NCBI GenBank assembly: GCA_947475315.1
Contig: CANJMY010000002.1
Coordinates: forward strand, 31,258-95,257
Source: Pseudomonadota bacterium
Lineage (GTDB): Bacteria > Myxococcota_A > UBA796 > GCA-2862545
Direction: 5' to 3'
DNA length: 64,000 nucleotides
The stretch's first letter is position 1. Each line of letters begins with the position of its first letter. The notes under the pieces are model-generated. The model was not told the origin of the DNA, did not search any database, and saw nothing but the letters and a program-made list of their open reading frames with translations. Both the position numbers and the translations under genes were made by a program. Shown here piece by piece: positions 1 to 9,074 of the stretch.

Positions 1-3000
1 GGCCTGGGACGCGAACCCGTCGCCGTCCGGGTCGTCGGCGGACTGATCGACGCTTCCGTCACAGTCGTCGTCGATGAAGTTGTCCGCGATCTCGGGCTCG
101 GAAGGGCCGATGGCGGCGTCGGCGTCATCGCAGTCGCCGGTCAACGCGCCGTCGACGCACGGAGCGGACCCCTCACAGGCGCCGTCGCCGTCGTCGTCGA
201 AACACGCGGTGCCCTCGTCGACCACGCCGTCGCAGTCCTCATCGACGCCGTCACAGTCCTCGGGCACGCCGGGATGCCGCGACGGGTCATCGTCGTCGCA
301 GTCGCCGCCGAGCTCGGCGTAGCCGTCGCCGTCGTCGTCGAAGCGGATCGTCGTCTCATCCACGACGCCGTCGCAGTCTTCGTCCACGCCGTCGGGGTTC
401 TCCGTCAGGCTGGGGCCGCGACCGGGATCCGCGTCGTCACAGTCTCCGGCGCAGGTCGACGCGCCGTCCAGATCGAGGTCGCGGGGGGTGAGCGCTGAAT
501 CGGCGTCGTCGCAGTCGAGGCATGCAGGCACGCCGTCGAAGTCAGCGTCCGCTTCGAACGCCAGGGTGGGGCAGGGGTCGCACGCGTCGGCCACCCGATC
601 GAAGTCGGCGTCAAGCCGATCGTTGCCCGACGGGCACTGATCGCATCCGTCCGGCACCTGATCCCCGTCCACGTCGAGGCGGTCGTCCCCGCCCGGACAC
701 TGGTCGCACGCGTCCGGGCGCGTGTCGCCGTCTTGGTCGCGGCGGTCGTCTCCCGCGATGCACACGTCGCAGGCGTCAGGCACCCGGTCGGCGTCCGCGT
801 CGAGGCGGTCGTCTGCGCCCGGGCAAGCGTCACATCCGTCCGGCACGCCGTCCCGGTCGGCATCGAAGGCGTCCACCGCGCCGCTGCACAGGTCACAGCC
901 GTTCGGGACCGAGTCGGCGTCCGAGTCGAGCGCGTCAATGAACCCGTCGCACACGTCGCACGCGTCGGCGACGCTGTCGGCGTCGGAGTCGAGGTTGTCG
1001 TCGCCTCCGGGGCACGCGTCACAGCCGTCTGCGACGGTGTCGCGGTCCACGTCCGCTAGGTCATCGTACCCGGCGCATGCATCGCAGCCGTCGGCGACGC
1101 CATCACGGTCCGCGTCTGCGAGGTCATCGGCGCCCGGGCACACGTCGCATGCGTTGGGTACGCCGTCGTGGTCCACGTCCTCGGCGTCGTTGGCGTTGGG
1201 ACAAAGGTCACATCCATCCGGCACGGTGTCACCGTCCGCGTCAGCCGCATCGTTCGCGCCCAGGCAGACGTCGCACTGGTTTGGAACGAGGTCGTGGTCC
1301 GAGTCCAGGCGGTCGTCCCCCGAGAGGCAGCGGTCGCAGGCGTTCGGCACCGTGTCGCTGTCGCTGTCGACGCGATCATCACCGGCCGCGCACACGTCGC
1401 ACGCGTCGGGCACGGTGTCGTGGTCCGCGTCCGCGCTGTCCGCGCCGGCCGCGCAGACGTCACAGCCCGTGGGGACGTCGTCGAGATCGGGGTCCACGCG
1501 GTCGTCGAACCCCGAGCAAACGTCGCAGCCATCGGACACGCCGTCCCGATCCGCGTCGGCCCGATCGTCGGCCCCGGTGCAGATGTCGCAGGCGTTCGGG
1601 ACGCCGTCCTGGTCCGCGTCGAGGCGGTCGTCGCCCGACGGGCACAGGTCGCACGCGTCCGGGACCGTGTCGTGATCGGCGTCCAGGGCGTCCGCGCCTG
1701 CCGGGCACAGGTCGCAGCCATTCGGCACGCCGTCACGGTCGGCGTCGAGTCCGTCGTCGAAGCCTGGGCACTCGTCGCATCCGTTCGGGACCAGGTCCAG
1801 GTCGGAGTCGAGCCCATCGTCGGCGCCCGCGCACACGTCGCACCCATTGGGCACGCCGTCGCGGTCTACGTCGAGGCGATCGTCGGAGTCGGCGCACAGA
1901 TCGCAATGATCGGGCGTCAGATCCTGATCGGCGTCGAGGGCGTCGTCTCCGCCTGGGCACAGGTCGCAGGCGTCCGGCACGCCGTCGTGATCCGAGTCGG
2001 TGGTCGCGCCGACGCAGGTGTCGCAGCCGTTCGGCACGCCATCCAGGTCTGCGTCGAGGCGGTCATCGGACCCCGCGCAGAGGTCACACGCGTCGGGCGT
2101 GGTGTCTCCGTCGGCGTCGAGCCGGTCGTCACCGCCGGCGCATGCGTCGCAGCCATTGGGCACGCTGTCCCGATCCGCGTCGAGGCGATCGTCGGAGCCC
2201 GGGCACGTGTCACAACCATCCGGGACGAGGTCTTGGTCCGCGTCCGCGCCGTCGGGCGCGCCGTTGCACACGTCGCAGCCGTTCGGGACGCCGTCGCGAT
2301 CGGCGTCGAGACGATCGTCGTAGCCTGGGCACAGATCGCAGCCGTTCGGGGTGCCGTCTGCGTCCGCGTCCAGCAAGTCGTTGCTGGCAGGGCACACGTC
2401 GCAGCCGTCCGCGACGCCGTCGAGGTCGGCGTCGAGGCGGTCGTCGTGACCGGCGCAGGCGTCGCAGCCGTTCGGCACGAGGTCGCCGTCCGCGTCGAGG
2501 CGGTCGTTCGAGCCGGCGCACACGTCGCAGCCGTTCGCGATGCCGTCGGCGTCCGCGTCCACGCGATCGTCGAACCCGGCGCACGCATCGCAGCCGTCCG
2601 GGACCGAGTCGCGGTCCGCGTCGAGGGTGTCATTGCTCCCGGCGCACACGTCGCAACCGTTCGGCACGCCGTCGAGGTCCGCGTCGAGCTGGTCGCTGAA
2701 GCCGGGGCACACATCGCAGCCGTTCGGCACGCCGTCCGAGTCGCTGTCGGCGCGGTCGTTGAAGCCGCGGCATGTGTCGCAGCCGTCGGGGATCGTGTCG
2801 GCATCGGCGTCTGCGCCGTCGTTGAACCCAGGACAGGTGTCGCACCCGTTGGGGACGGTGTCGGCGTCGGCGTCGGACAGATCGCTGAAGCCAGGGCACA
2901 CGTCGCAGCCGTTCGGCACGGTGTCCAGATCCTGATCCGCGAGATCGTTGAACCCCGCGCACACGTCGCACCCATCGGGGACGGAGTCGCGGTCGGCGTC

Positions 3001-3963
3001 GAGGGCGTCGCTCGCGCCGCGGCAGACGTCGCAGCCGTCGGGGACTCCGTCCAAGTCCGCATCGAGCAGATCGTTGTACCCGTCGCACACGTCGCAGTCG
3101 TCCGGCACGGCGTCGAGGTCCACGTCGAACGCGTCGTTGCCCCCCGCACAGACGTCGCAGACGTCGCCGAACCCGTCGCCGTCAGAGTCCGACTGGTTCA
3201 CATTGGGCGCGGTCTGGCAGTTGTCGCACGTGTCGGGCACCAGATCTGCGTCGAGGTCACCCGTGTTGAAGACGGTGTCGTCGCAGTCGTGGCCGCCGCA
3301 GGACACGGCGCGGAAGCCGTCCTGGTCGACGTCGCAGGGGTCGCAGGTGGGGTCTGCGGCGCAGTCTGGATCGGCGCAGTCCGTAAAGCCGTCTCCGTCG
3401 TCGTCGTTCTGGTTGCCGCACACCTCGTTGCAGCTGACCTGCAGGTTGTAGGGCGCGTGGCGGAGCGTGATGCCGATAACGGGGTCGGACGGGCAAGAGT
3501 TGGGGTTCTGCTTGAGCTGATAGCCTTCCGCGACGATCCACCGGACCGCGCCTGCCACGCATGAGACGGTCCCTGACTCGGCCTGGAGCACCGCCCGCAC
3601 CGAGCCAAGCTGACAGTCCGACTGCGAGCAGCTGTTCAGGACGAAGAGGTCGATGCCGCAGCCCGTCGGCGTCAGGTCCACGCGAACGTTCCCCGTGTAG
3701 GGGCACACGAGCCGCCAAGCGTGCTCGGGTCCGGTTTGGCTGTACGTGCCACCGGACGGAATGACGGTGCTGCACGTGTAGGTCGCAAGCGACGTGGGAT
3801 CCTGCGCGACCCACGCCGAGCCGTTCCACTGCGAGTCCAGCGACTCGTGAACCGATTGTCCGCAGATCAGATCGCCAGGCGACCCGGTTGTGCACGTGCT
3901 CGCCTCGGCCAAAGGCAGGAGCGCCTGAAGAAGAAAGACAAGCCCTGCGGACGTCATGGTCAT
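1..3963 (-). CDS. Giant secreted thrombospondin type 3 repeat / MopE-like protein (C-terminus beyond window)
   Basis: No stop codon is reached before the left edge, so at least 1321 residues are encoded and the C-terminus is missing. The N-terminus has a Sec signal peptide ending near AEA-S, then a roughly 200-residue Cys-containing domain with a DLFVLNSC stretch resembling pre-peptidase-like domains. From about residue 245 to 1135 come about 42 tandem 21-residue units of the type DxCPGxDDRLDADxDGVPNGC, the thrombospondin type 3 pattern that binds calcium in known families. After residue 1136 the pattern becomes MopE-like, with repeated DCDD and DEDCDGVVDE motifs. The ATG overlaps the TGA of the upstream lipoprotein gene (ATGA), implying translational coupling. 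I infer an extracellular or surface calcium-binding adhesin or structural protein; the ligand is unknown. Confidence 0.9.
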   Translation of the reverse strand, partial: MTMTSAGLVFLLQALLPLAEASTCTTGSPGDLICGQSVHESLDSQWNGSAWVAQDPTSLATYTCSTVIPSGGTYSQTGPEHAWRLVCPYTGNVRVDLTPTGCGIDLFVLNSCSQSDCQLGSVRAVLQAESGTVSCVAGAVRWIVAEGYQLKQNPNSCPSDPVIGITLRHAPYNLQVSCNEVCGNQNDDDGDGFTDCADPDCAADPTCDPCDVDQDGFRAVSCGGHDCDDTVFNTGDLDADLVPDTCDNCQTAPNVNQSDSDGDGFGDVCDVCAGGNDAFDVDLDAVPDDCDVCDGYNDLLDADLDGVPDGCDVCRGASDALDADRDSVPDGCDVCAGFNDLADQDLDTVPNGCDVCPGFSDLSDADADTVPNGCDTCPGFNDGADADADTIPDGCDTCRGFNDRADSDSDGVPNGCDVCPGFSDQLDADLDGVPNGCDVCAGSNDTLDADRDSVPDGCDACAGFDDRVDADADGIANGCDVCAGSNDRLDADGDLVPNGCDACAGHDDRLDADLDGVADGCDVCPASNDLLDADADGTPNGCDLCPGYDDRLDADRDGVPNGCDVCNGAPDGADADQDLVPDGCDTCPGSDDRLDADRDSVPNGCDACAGGDDRLDADGDTTPDACDLCAGSDDRLDADLDGVPNGCDTCVGATTDSDHDGVPDACDLCPGGDDALDADQDLTPDHCDLCADSDDRLDVDRDGVPNGCDVCAGADDGLDSDLDLVPNGCDECPGFDDGLDADRDGVPNGCDLCPAGADALDADHDTVPDACDLCPSGDDRLDADQDGVPNACDICTGADDRADADRDGVSDGCDVCSGFDDRVDPDLDDVPTGCDVCAAGADSADADHDTVPDACDVCAAGDDRVDSDSDTVPNACDRCLSGDDRLDSDHDLVPNQCDVCLGANDAADADGDTVPDGCDLCPNANDAEDVDHDGVPNACDVCPGADDLADADRDGVADGCDACAGYDDLADVDRDTVADGCDACPGGDDNLDSDADSVADACDVCDGFIDALDSDADSVPNGCDLCSGAVDAFDADRDGVPDGCDACPGADDRLDADADRVPDACDVCIAGDDRRDQDGDTRPDACDQCPGGDDRLDVDGDQVPDGCDQCPSGNDRLDADFDRVADACDPCPTLAFEADADFDGVPACLDCDDADSALTPRDLDLDGASTCAGDCDDADPGRGPSLTENPDGVDEDCDGVVDETTIRFDDDGDGYAELGGDCDDDDPSRHPGVPEDCDGVDEDCDGVVDEGTACFDDDGDGACEGSAPCVDGALTGDCDDADAAIGPSEPEIADNFIDDDCDGSVDQSADDPDGDGFASQA

Positions 3964-4637
3964 GGCCCCAAGATCAGGTACTGATCCACCGCGTCTGCGG
4001 TGAACGAGATCGTGCAACCACGCGGCGGGCTTACGGCCGGGCCTGCGTTGGACGTCGCCTGCCATCGCGGCGCGCCCGATGTGTCGGCGGGCGGCGAGAA
4101 GACCGTGGCGCCCGCAGGGAGCTCACCGATCGCCGCGTCGTCGAAGTCGAAGTCCAAGAGGTCGCACAGCGGATCCGACACGCCTGACTGCGTGGAGACG
4201 CATACGTCGTCGAGGGTCCAGGTGTCGGCGTTCGCGCCGACATAGTGGAACGCGAGCCGGAATGACGTCCAGCCCTTCGCGGTGAGCGTCGGAGCGAGGT
4301 CGACGGATGTGTTCTTCCAGGCGCGGTCTGCTGCGGCGTCGTGCGCGGCGGCCTTGTCCAGCACGACGACCCACGAGGCGTCGGTGGGCACGGAGTCGTC
4401 GGCCGGCCCGACCAGCACCTCGTGTCCGCCGTGCTGCTCGTACGACGTCCAGAACGACACAAGCTGGTAGAAGGTCAGCGTCACGTCGCCGCCCCCCGAG
4501 TGCGTGTCGGAGTCTGCCCCGTCGGTCGCGACGTCCGTGTCTTGGATGTCAGCGCCGTCTTGGGTCGGAGCGGGAAACGCGACCAGCGACGAACAGCCAG
4601 TGACCAGCATCATGGTGAGCACGGCCAACTTGTTCAA
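3960..4637 (-). CDS. Putative lipoprotein with Asp/Thr-rich linker
   Basis: The protein has about 225 residues from a TTG start. The start is chosen because GGAGG lies six bases upstream and the resulting N-terminus, MNKLAVLTMMLVTGC, is a compact lipoprotein signal with a lipobox ending at Cys15. An in-frame ATG at 4660 would give a longer and less typical leader. After the lipid anchor comes a low-complexity linker rich in Asp and Thr (QDTDVATDG), then a globular domain with FYQLVSFWTSYEQHGG and LDDVCVSTQSG stretches, reminiscent of beta-sandwich or carbohydrate-binding-like modules but not recognised. Its stop overlaps the start of the giant repeat protein, so the two are probably made together. 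I infer a cell-envelope partner of that protein. Confidence 0.75.
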   Translation of the reverse strand: MNKLAVLTMMLVTGCSSLVAFPAPTQDGADIQDTDVATDGADSDTHSGGGDVTLTFYQLVSFWTSYEQHGGHEVLVGPADDSVPTDASWVVVLDKAAAHDAAADRAWKNTSVDLAPTLTAKGWTSFRLAFHYVGANADTWTLDDVCVSTQSGVSDPLCDLLDFDFDDAAIGELPAGATVFSPPADTSGAPRWQATSNAGPAVSPPRGCTISFTADAVDQYLILGP

Positions 4638-4648
4638 GGAGGACCTCC
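4638..4648 (-). promoter_or_regulatory. Ribosome-binding site inside an 11-base palindrome
   Basis: On the minus strand GGAGGTCCTCC lies directly upstream of the TTG start at 4637. The Shine-Dalgarno GGAGG is the left arm of a perfect 5-bp inverted repeat with a one-base centre. It decides the TTG start; pairing within so short a loop is unlikely in one molecule. Confidence 0.45.
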
Positions 4649-4805
4649 ACGTGAGCATGCGAGGCTTGATGACGCAACGTGGCCCGGGGAGTCCGGCGCC
4701 ACGAGGGTCAGCCGCACATCCTACCGAAACGGCGAGCACCTGAGGTCTCCTGCTTTGTAGGCCGTCGCATCGCGTTGTGTTTGCGATAAATATTGGGCCT
4801 ACTAG

Positions 4806-4817
4806 CGAATATATTCG
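4806..4817. promoter_or_regulatory. AT-rich palindrome upstream of lipoprotein/repeat-protein operon
   Basis: CGAATATATTCG is a perfect 12-bp palindrome in the 207-base gap between two minus-strand genes. The surrounding 60 bases (GATAAATATTGG and flanks) are strikingly AT-rich for this genome, so this gap probably carries the promoter of the 4637-to-1 operon and perhaps an operator. No exact -35/-10 pair is assigned. Confidence 0.35.
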
Positions 4818-4844
4818 ACTGTCGACATTACTCATCGGAAGGTA

Positions 4845-5432
4845 TCACCCCGCACACACCACCTTCTGGCCGCCATCGGTCTTGCTCTTCACGCAAGACC
4901 GGTCGCCCGCGCAGCTCGCGCCCACGCCAGCGTCGGTCTGATCCGGGCACAAGGGTACGCAGGTCTTCGCGCCGTCGGTCGTGATGGCCGCCTCACCGTC
5001 GATGCAGGTGATGGCCGCGTCCCACACCAAGTATTGGCCGGTTTGGTCGGGACCGAGATGCCCAGGCACGCACACGCCGACGCCATCGAAGCCCACGCAG
5101 AACCCGAGGTAGCGCTCGGTCCCAGTGGGGCCATCATCCCAGCATGCGGACGCGGGCTGCCCAGACCGCGGAGGATTGTTGCACGAGGTCGTGCGATTGA
5201 GCGCTGCCTGCAGCCCGTCGATGGGGTTGTTGAGGAAGTGGTCGCACGTGGGCGACGCCGTCGGGTACCCGGACACGGGACAGTCGCCTTGCCCGCCTCC
5301 GGAGGCGAGGTCGGTGTCATTTGTCGCGTCCGTGTCGGTGATGCCGTCTTTGGACGTGGGCGCCCCGCCGCAGGCCATCAGCGTCGCAAAGGCAAGAAAG
5401 CGGTGTCGGGCAAAAATGGAAGGTTGGGTCAC
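4845..5432 (-). CDS. Cysteine-rich lipoprotein of unknown function
   Basis: The protein has 195 residues. The N-terminus, MTQPSIFARHRFLAFATLMAC, ends in a plausible lipobox with Cys21. A linker rich in Asp and Thr follows (GITDTDATNDTD), then a compact domain containing 12 further cysteines, consistent with six disulfides in an exported protein. Motifs such as YLGFCVGFDGVGVCVPG and CAGDRSCVKS resemble the small Cys-rich lipoproteins common in Myxococcota; no enzyme signature is visible. It lies 207 bases upstream of the next minus-strand gene and probably has its own promoter in the 5433-5624 gap. Function is unknown. Confidence 0.75.
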   Translation of the reverse strand: MTQPSIFARHRFLAFATLMACGGAPTSKDGITDTDATNDTDLASGGGQGDCPVSGYPTASPTCDHFLNNPIDGLQAALNRTTSCNNPPRSGQPASACWDDGPTGTERYLGFCVGFDGVGVCVPGHLGPDQTGQYLVWDAAITCIDGEAAITTDGAKTCVPLCPDQTDAGVGASCAGDRSCVKSKTDGGQKVVCAG

Positions 5433-5557
5433 GTCGGCCTCCGGAGACCTAGTCGGGTCAGGCGGACGCTAGCGCGAACCTCGCGCGAGACTCGTGCGCA
5501 GGTGGGGAAGTGGTTGACATCGAGTCCGAGTGCGCGTCGTTAGTGGAGTAGGCACGA

Positions 5558-5589
5558 TGTCTATTACGCGATTGAGGTTACATTAGACA
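5558..5589. promoter_or_regulatory. Imperfect inverted repeat upstream of Cys-rich lipoprotein gene
   Basis: TGTCTATT (5558-5565) faces ATTAGACA (5582-5589) with a 16-base spacer; seven of eight positions pair. It sits in the only AT-rich part of the gap between the lipoprotein start at 5432 and the end of the TPR regulator gene at 5625. It could be an operator or promoter-associated element; nothing else supports it. Confidence 0.25.
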
Positions 5590-5624
5590 ACATGAGGTGT
5601 CGCCGAGTTGCCGCAGCCCCAGAA

Positions 5625-7172
5625 TCAGCGGGACGTCGGCGTTCCTTCGAGAACGCGGACCGGAACGTCCGGGTTCCACCGGTACCGCCCAGCCGCGCCT
5701 GCGCCGTCCTGCCGAACCGTCAGGATCAGGATGTGGCCAGGCTCGGTCAGCTCGCGCGTTCGCGTCACCAGCACGCGCAAGCGGCCTAGGGCGGCCGTCC
5801 CTGGGCGCTCTCCGCGCCACAGGCGGCGACAGAGGTGGGTTGTCGTCAGCCCTGCCGGCTTGGCCTCCGACAGCAGCAGCAGCAGCCGGAAGGGGAGCGT
5901 CCTCGGTCCGAGGTGAAAGCGTTCGCCGTCGAGTTGGACGACCCCGACCTCCGGAAAGAGCGACGCGCCGGCGCCGACGCTGGGCGTGTCCCAACCTCGC
6001 GCACGGGCCCACGTCGCGGCGGCCGCCTGCCCATGGGTCGCCGAGAGGAGCACCGCATCCCGGACCTCTGGTTCCTCGGGGAAGACCACGCCCAACGAGG
6101 CTGCCCGGCGGCACGTTCGGCCAATGCGCTCGACCGCAGTGGCGGTGCGGCCGACGCCGGATTCCCAGGCGCCGAGCGAGAGCTGGAGCCGCAGGTGGTG
6201 CCACGCCGATCCCAGCTCCTCGAACAGAGCGCTCGCCTCGCCGAGCGCGACGATCGCCGGCTCGAGGCTGCCGTGCGCGTGCAGCCGTCGGGCGCGCGCC
6301 TCGGCCGCCATCGCGACCAGGGTCGGCTCCTGCCGACCTGCCTCCGCCATTCGCACCGCTGCCTTGTCCTCGAGCGAGTCCGCGAGCCCATGATCTCCTT
6401 GGCGCCGCGCGACCATCGCGCGCTGCAGCGCGATCTCGCACCACAGAACGGCGTCTCCCGATGCGGCCGCGCGGTCGAGCGGAAGGTCCCACGCATCGGC
6501 GCCGCTCCCTCGGGCGGCCTCGATGAGCGCGCGGACGGCGAGCGAATTGGCGAACGGGCCGAGCGGCGCACCCGGGCGGCTCCGATCCGTCAGCGCGGCG
6601 TCGATCCAGCGTGAGGCCTCGTCCCACACGCCGCGCATGTAGAAGCTCATGGCGAGGTTGGACTGAAGGCGCGCCACCGAGTCGGACTCGGTGTGCGGAT
6701 CGAGCAGGTCGAGAGCCAGCCGGTAGTGCGAGGCCGCCGCCCCAGGCCTGCCCCGTCGAGCCGCTAGCGCGCCGAGGAGGCTGTGGAAGCGCGCCGCAAA
6801 TGCGCCTGGGGGCGATCGCACCATGTCGAGGCCAGCCATGAGCATTCGATCAGCCGCCGCATCCGCGCCCTGCTCGATCGCCTGCGTGGCCTCGGCGAGC
6901 ACCACCTCAGGCTCCAGACTGCGGCGCGCGTCTGGCTCCATCGCGTCGAGCGCCCGCCGTGCGTCCCGCACCCAGGTCCGCGCGTCCCTGGGCGTACCGC
7001 GTCGACGCGCGAGCTCCGCGCCGGCGAGCGCGCAGCGCACCAGGCGCTCCCCACCCGTCGCCCGCGCGAGTTGAACGCGCAGCTCGGATCCTGCGCGCTC
7101 CAGATCGCCGCCGTCTAGGTAGCGGCGGAAGGACAGCAGGGCAGTCGTCTCGTCGGACTTCGTTGTTGTCAT
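5625..7172 (-). CDS. TPR-repeat transcriptional regulator with C-terminal winged-helix domain
   Basis: The protein has 515 residues, starting at the ATG giving MTTTKSDETTALL; an in-frame upstream ATG gives an implausible basic extension. The first roughly 390 residues are Ala/Arg/Leu-rich helical repeats resembling tetratricopeptide units, with recurring A-x-x-x-A-L patterns. The last 110 residues read FPEVGVVQLDGERFHLG followed by a helix-rich segment with LCRRLWRGE and LRVLVTRTRELTEP, the layout of an OmpR/SARP-type winged helix: a beta hairpin, then helices with a recognition helix followed by the wing. This domain order (sensor TPR first, DNA-binding last) is the reverse of classical SARP proteins. 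It faces the divergent VWA/Cys-rich lipoprotein pair across a 141-base gap and may regulate it. Confidence 0.7.
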   Translation of the reverse strand: MTTTKSDETTALLSFRRYLDGGDLERAGSELRVQLARATGGERLVRCALAGAELARRRGTPRDARTWVRDARRALDAMEPDARRSLEPEVVLAEATQAIEQGADAAADRMLMAGLDMVRSPPGAFAARFHSLLGALAARRGRPGAAASHYRLALDLLDPHTESDSVARLQSNLAMSFYMRGVWDEASRWIDAALTDRSRPGAPLGPFANSLAVRALIEAARGSGADAWDLPLDRAAASGDAVLWCEIALQRAMVARRQGDHGLADSLEDKAAVRMAEAGRQEPTLVAMAAEARARRLHAHGSLEPAIVALGEASALFEELGSAWHHLRLQLSLGAWESGVGRTATAVERIGRTCRRAASLGVVFPEEPEVRDAVLLSATHGQAAAATWARARGWDTPSVGAGASLFPEVGVVQLDGERFHLGPRTLPFRLLLLLSEAKPAGLTTTHLCRRLWRGERPGTAALGRLRVLVTRTRELTEPGHILILTVRQDGAGAAGRYRWNPDVPVRVLEGTPTSR

Positions 7173-7313
7173 CCGGTGTAATGTATGTCGTCGCTTACAG
7201 GGCGGCAAACCAACCGTATCATCACCTTATATTGGCGACGTGACGTCGCGTCGCCTCGCGTCGAGGCGCGCCACGGCCGCCGCCGCTACTTCGGCCCCAT
7301 CGAGGAATGCCCG
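7173..7313. promoter_or_regulatory. Divergent promoter region between TPR regulator and VWA lipoprotein
   Basis: This 141-base gap separates two outward-facing genes. It has AT-rich patches unusual for the locus (GTGTAATGTATGTC near 7176 and CCTTATATTGG near 7225), the latter being a fair -10-like TATATT for the plus-strand gene. Exact promoters cannot be fixed by eye. Confidence 0.35.
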
Positions 7314-8363
7314 ATGTCGAGTATGACCGTTCGTTTGTCCCTGGTGATCGGTCTGGCCTCGTCGGCGTGCCGGCGGGATGTGTTCCTGGAGTCGCTCGCC
7401 AAGACCGACGTGTTCTCGCAGCGCGCGCCGTCGGAGGTCGACGTCCTCCTGGTGGTCGACAACTCCTTCTCGATGGCGCCCTTTCAGGCTCAGCTGTCGA
7501 GCGGCTTCGAGCCGCTCGTCGGACAGTTTCGCGACGCGGACGTCGACCTGCACCTAGGGGTCGTGACGACCTCGGTCGCGCCCGCGTTCCGCAGCGCGGA
7601 GAACGGCTGCACGGCACAGGACGTCATCGAGTCGCCCGCGCCGTTCACGCTCGCGGGGGACACCTTCCTCACCCTCGAGACGCCGGACGTGAACAGCGCC
7701 TTTGCTGACCTCGTGAAGGTTGGCGTGTGCGGTGACGGATCCGAGATGGGCATGCACGCGGCGTGGAAGCTGCTGACGAGCCCGGAGGCCAAGAGTTCGG
7801 GCTTCCTGCGGGATGAGGCCGCGCTGTCGGTCCTGGTTGTCTCCGACGAGGACGACTCGTCGCCGCTGTCCTCCGCTTGGTACGTGGACGACCTCCGAAA
7901 GCTTAAGGGCTCCGGTCGGCGCGACGGGGTCCTGTTCTCGTCGCTCACGACCGTGGACCCCGCGAACTGCAAGGATGGCCAGGGCGACAACGCCACGGTG
8001 GGCGCCCGCTACGCGCTCGCGGTCGGCGCGACGGGGGGCGTGGCCGGAGACATCTGCGCCGCTGACTACAGCCAGACGCTCGGCGATCTGTCCCGGCTCT
8101 CGTCCCGCCTGTACGACACCTTCTTCCTCTCGCAGGAACCAAACGCGGCGAGCTTCAAGGTGACCGTCGACGAGGTCGAACAGCCCTGCGACTCGGGCGT
8201 CTGGAGCTTTCAGCGGGTCCCAGTCGAGGGCGTAGAGCAGCCTGCGATCGTGTTCGCGCCCGGACACATGCCGCACGCCGACAGCACGATCGTCATCCGC
8301 TACGACTTCGGGACGGGCGACCCCGCCGACTTCTGCCCGAGCGCGCAAGGGGACACGCCATGA
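7314..8363 (+). CDS. von Willebrand factor A-domain lipoprotein
   Basis: The protein has 349 residues. The ATG at 7314 is chosen because GAGGA lies seven bases upstream and the N-terminus MSSMTVRLSLVIGLASSAC is a lipoprotein signal with Cys19. The VWA fold begins with EVDVLLVVDNSFSM; Asp49-x-Ser51-x-Ser53 is the metal-ion-dependent adhesion site, and a later strand LSVLVVSDEDDSS carries the expected acidic loop. Such domains bind protein ligands through a divalent metal. The gene overlaps the next lipoprotein gene by four bases (ATGA), so the two products likely act together at the cell surface. It resembles myxobacterial VWA lipoproteins whose role is unknown. Confidence 0.8.
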   Translation: MSSMTVRLSLVIGLASSACRRDVFLESLAKTDVFSQRAPSEVDVLLVVDNSFSMAPFQAQLSSGFEPLVGQFRDADVDLHLGVVTTSVAPAFRSAENGCTAQDVIESPAPFTLAGDTFLTLETPDVNSAFADLVKVGVCGDGSEMGMHAAWKLLTSPEAKSSGFLRDEAALSVLVVSDEDDSSPLSSAWYVDDLRKLKGSGRRDGVLFSSLTTVDPANCKDGQGDNATVGARYALAVGATGGVAGDICAADYSQTLGDLSRLSSRLYDTFFLSQEPNAASFKVTVDEVEQPCDSGVWSFQRVPVEGVEQPAIVFAPGHMPHADSTIVIRYDFGTGDPADFCPSAQGDTP

Positions 8364-8950
8364 CCCGCAACGTGTGGATCCTGACCCTTTTCTTGGCGAG
8401 CTGCGCCACCCGGCCTGCGACCCAAGGACCACCCGCCGACGCCGAGTGCGTGGACAATGCCGGTTGCGACATTGGCCAGGTGTGTGACGAGGCCTGGACC
8501 TGCCAGAACGTCGGGTGCCTCGCCTCTGACGACTGCTCGTTCGATTCGGTGTGCGATGTCACCACCTTCGAGTGCGTGACTGGGTGCGCTCGTGATGCGG
8601 ACTGCCTCGCGTCAGAGGCATGCGACCTCGCCACCAGCACCTGCGTCGCCCGCGGCTGCTCCGACACGCACCGCGACTGCGCTGTGGGGGAGATTTGCCA
8701 GGCGGGCGCGTGCATCACGGCGCCGGGCGATTGGTGCACGGAGTGCACCGGACGGCCCCTCGCCTGCGGTGCTTCACAGCACTGCGTCGCGTTCGATGGA
8801 TCGAGCGGCTCGTTCTGCTTCAACGGCTGCCGCAACGACGGTGACTGCCCCTCCGGCTTTGAGTGCCTGCAGATCGACCTGCAGCCCGGTGGTCCGACCA
8901 AGATGTGCTACGCGAACTGCGGCTTCCTGTCGGAGGGAGGGTTCTTCTAG
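8360..8950 (+). CDS. Cysteine-rich repeat lipoprotein
   Basis: The protein has 196 residues with lipobox MTRNVWILTLFLASC (Cys15). The mature part contains 26 more cysteines arranged in short units such as CDIGQVCDEAWTC, CARDADCLASEAC and CRNDGDCPSGFEC, i.e. repeated DxDC-x-x-G/S-x-x-C knots. These units resemble small extracellular disulfide-rich modules found in many myxobacterial proteins. The start codon overlaps the stop of the VWA lipoprotein gene (ATGA), so it is translationally coupled and probably a partner of that protein. No catalytic motif is seen. Confidence 0.75.
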   Translation: MTRNVWILTLFLASCATRPATQGPPADAECVDNAGCDIGQVCDEAWTCQNVGCLASDDCSFDSVCDVTTFECVTGCARDADCLASEACDLATSTCVARGCSDTHRDCAVGEICQAGACITAPGDWCTECTGRPLACGASQHCVAFDGSSGSFCFNGCRNDGDCPSGFECLQIDLQPGGPTKMCYANCGFLSEGGFF

Positions 8951-9074
8951 TCTAGTGTCGCCGCGGGCTGCCACGCGCACCGTGGGCGCCGCCGTGGGTT
9001 CGACAGTCCTCCACGGCGCTCCCGCGCTTTCAGCTCGGCGCCAGAGTCGCCCGAGACCGATGTCGACCCGGCGC

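Noticed and set aside
600..3230. Long periodic repeats of 63 bases that could be mistaken for a CRISPR array or satellite DNA.
   Set aside because: The repeats continue one open minus-strand frame and encode thrombospondin type 3 units; there are no spacers or constant direct repeats.
1168..3564. A 798-codon open frame on the plus strand opposite the repeat protein.
   Set aside because: Its product is a low-complexity Val/Ala/Arg repeat and an antisense shadow of the repeat gene; GC-rich codon structure leaves long open frames on the other strand.
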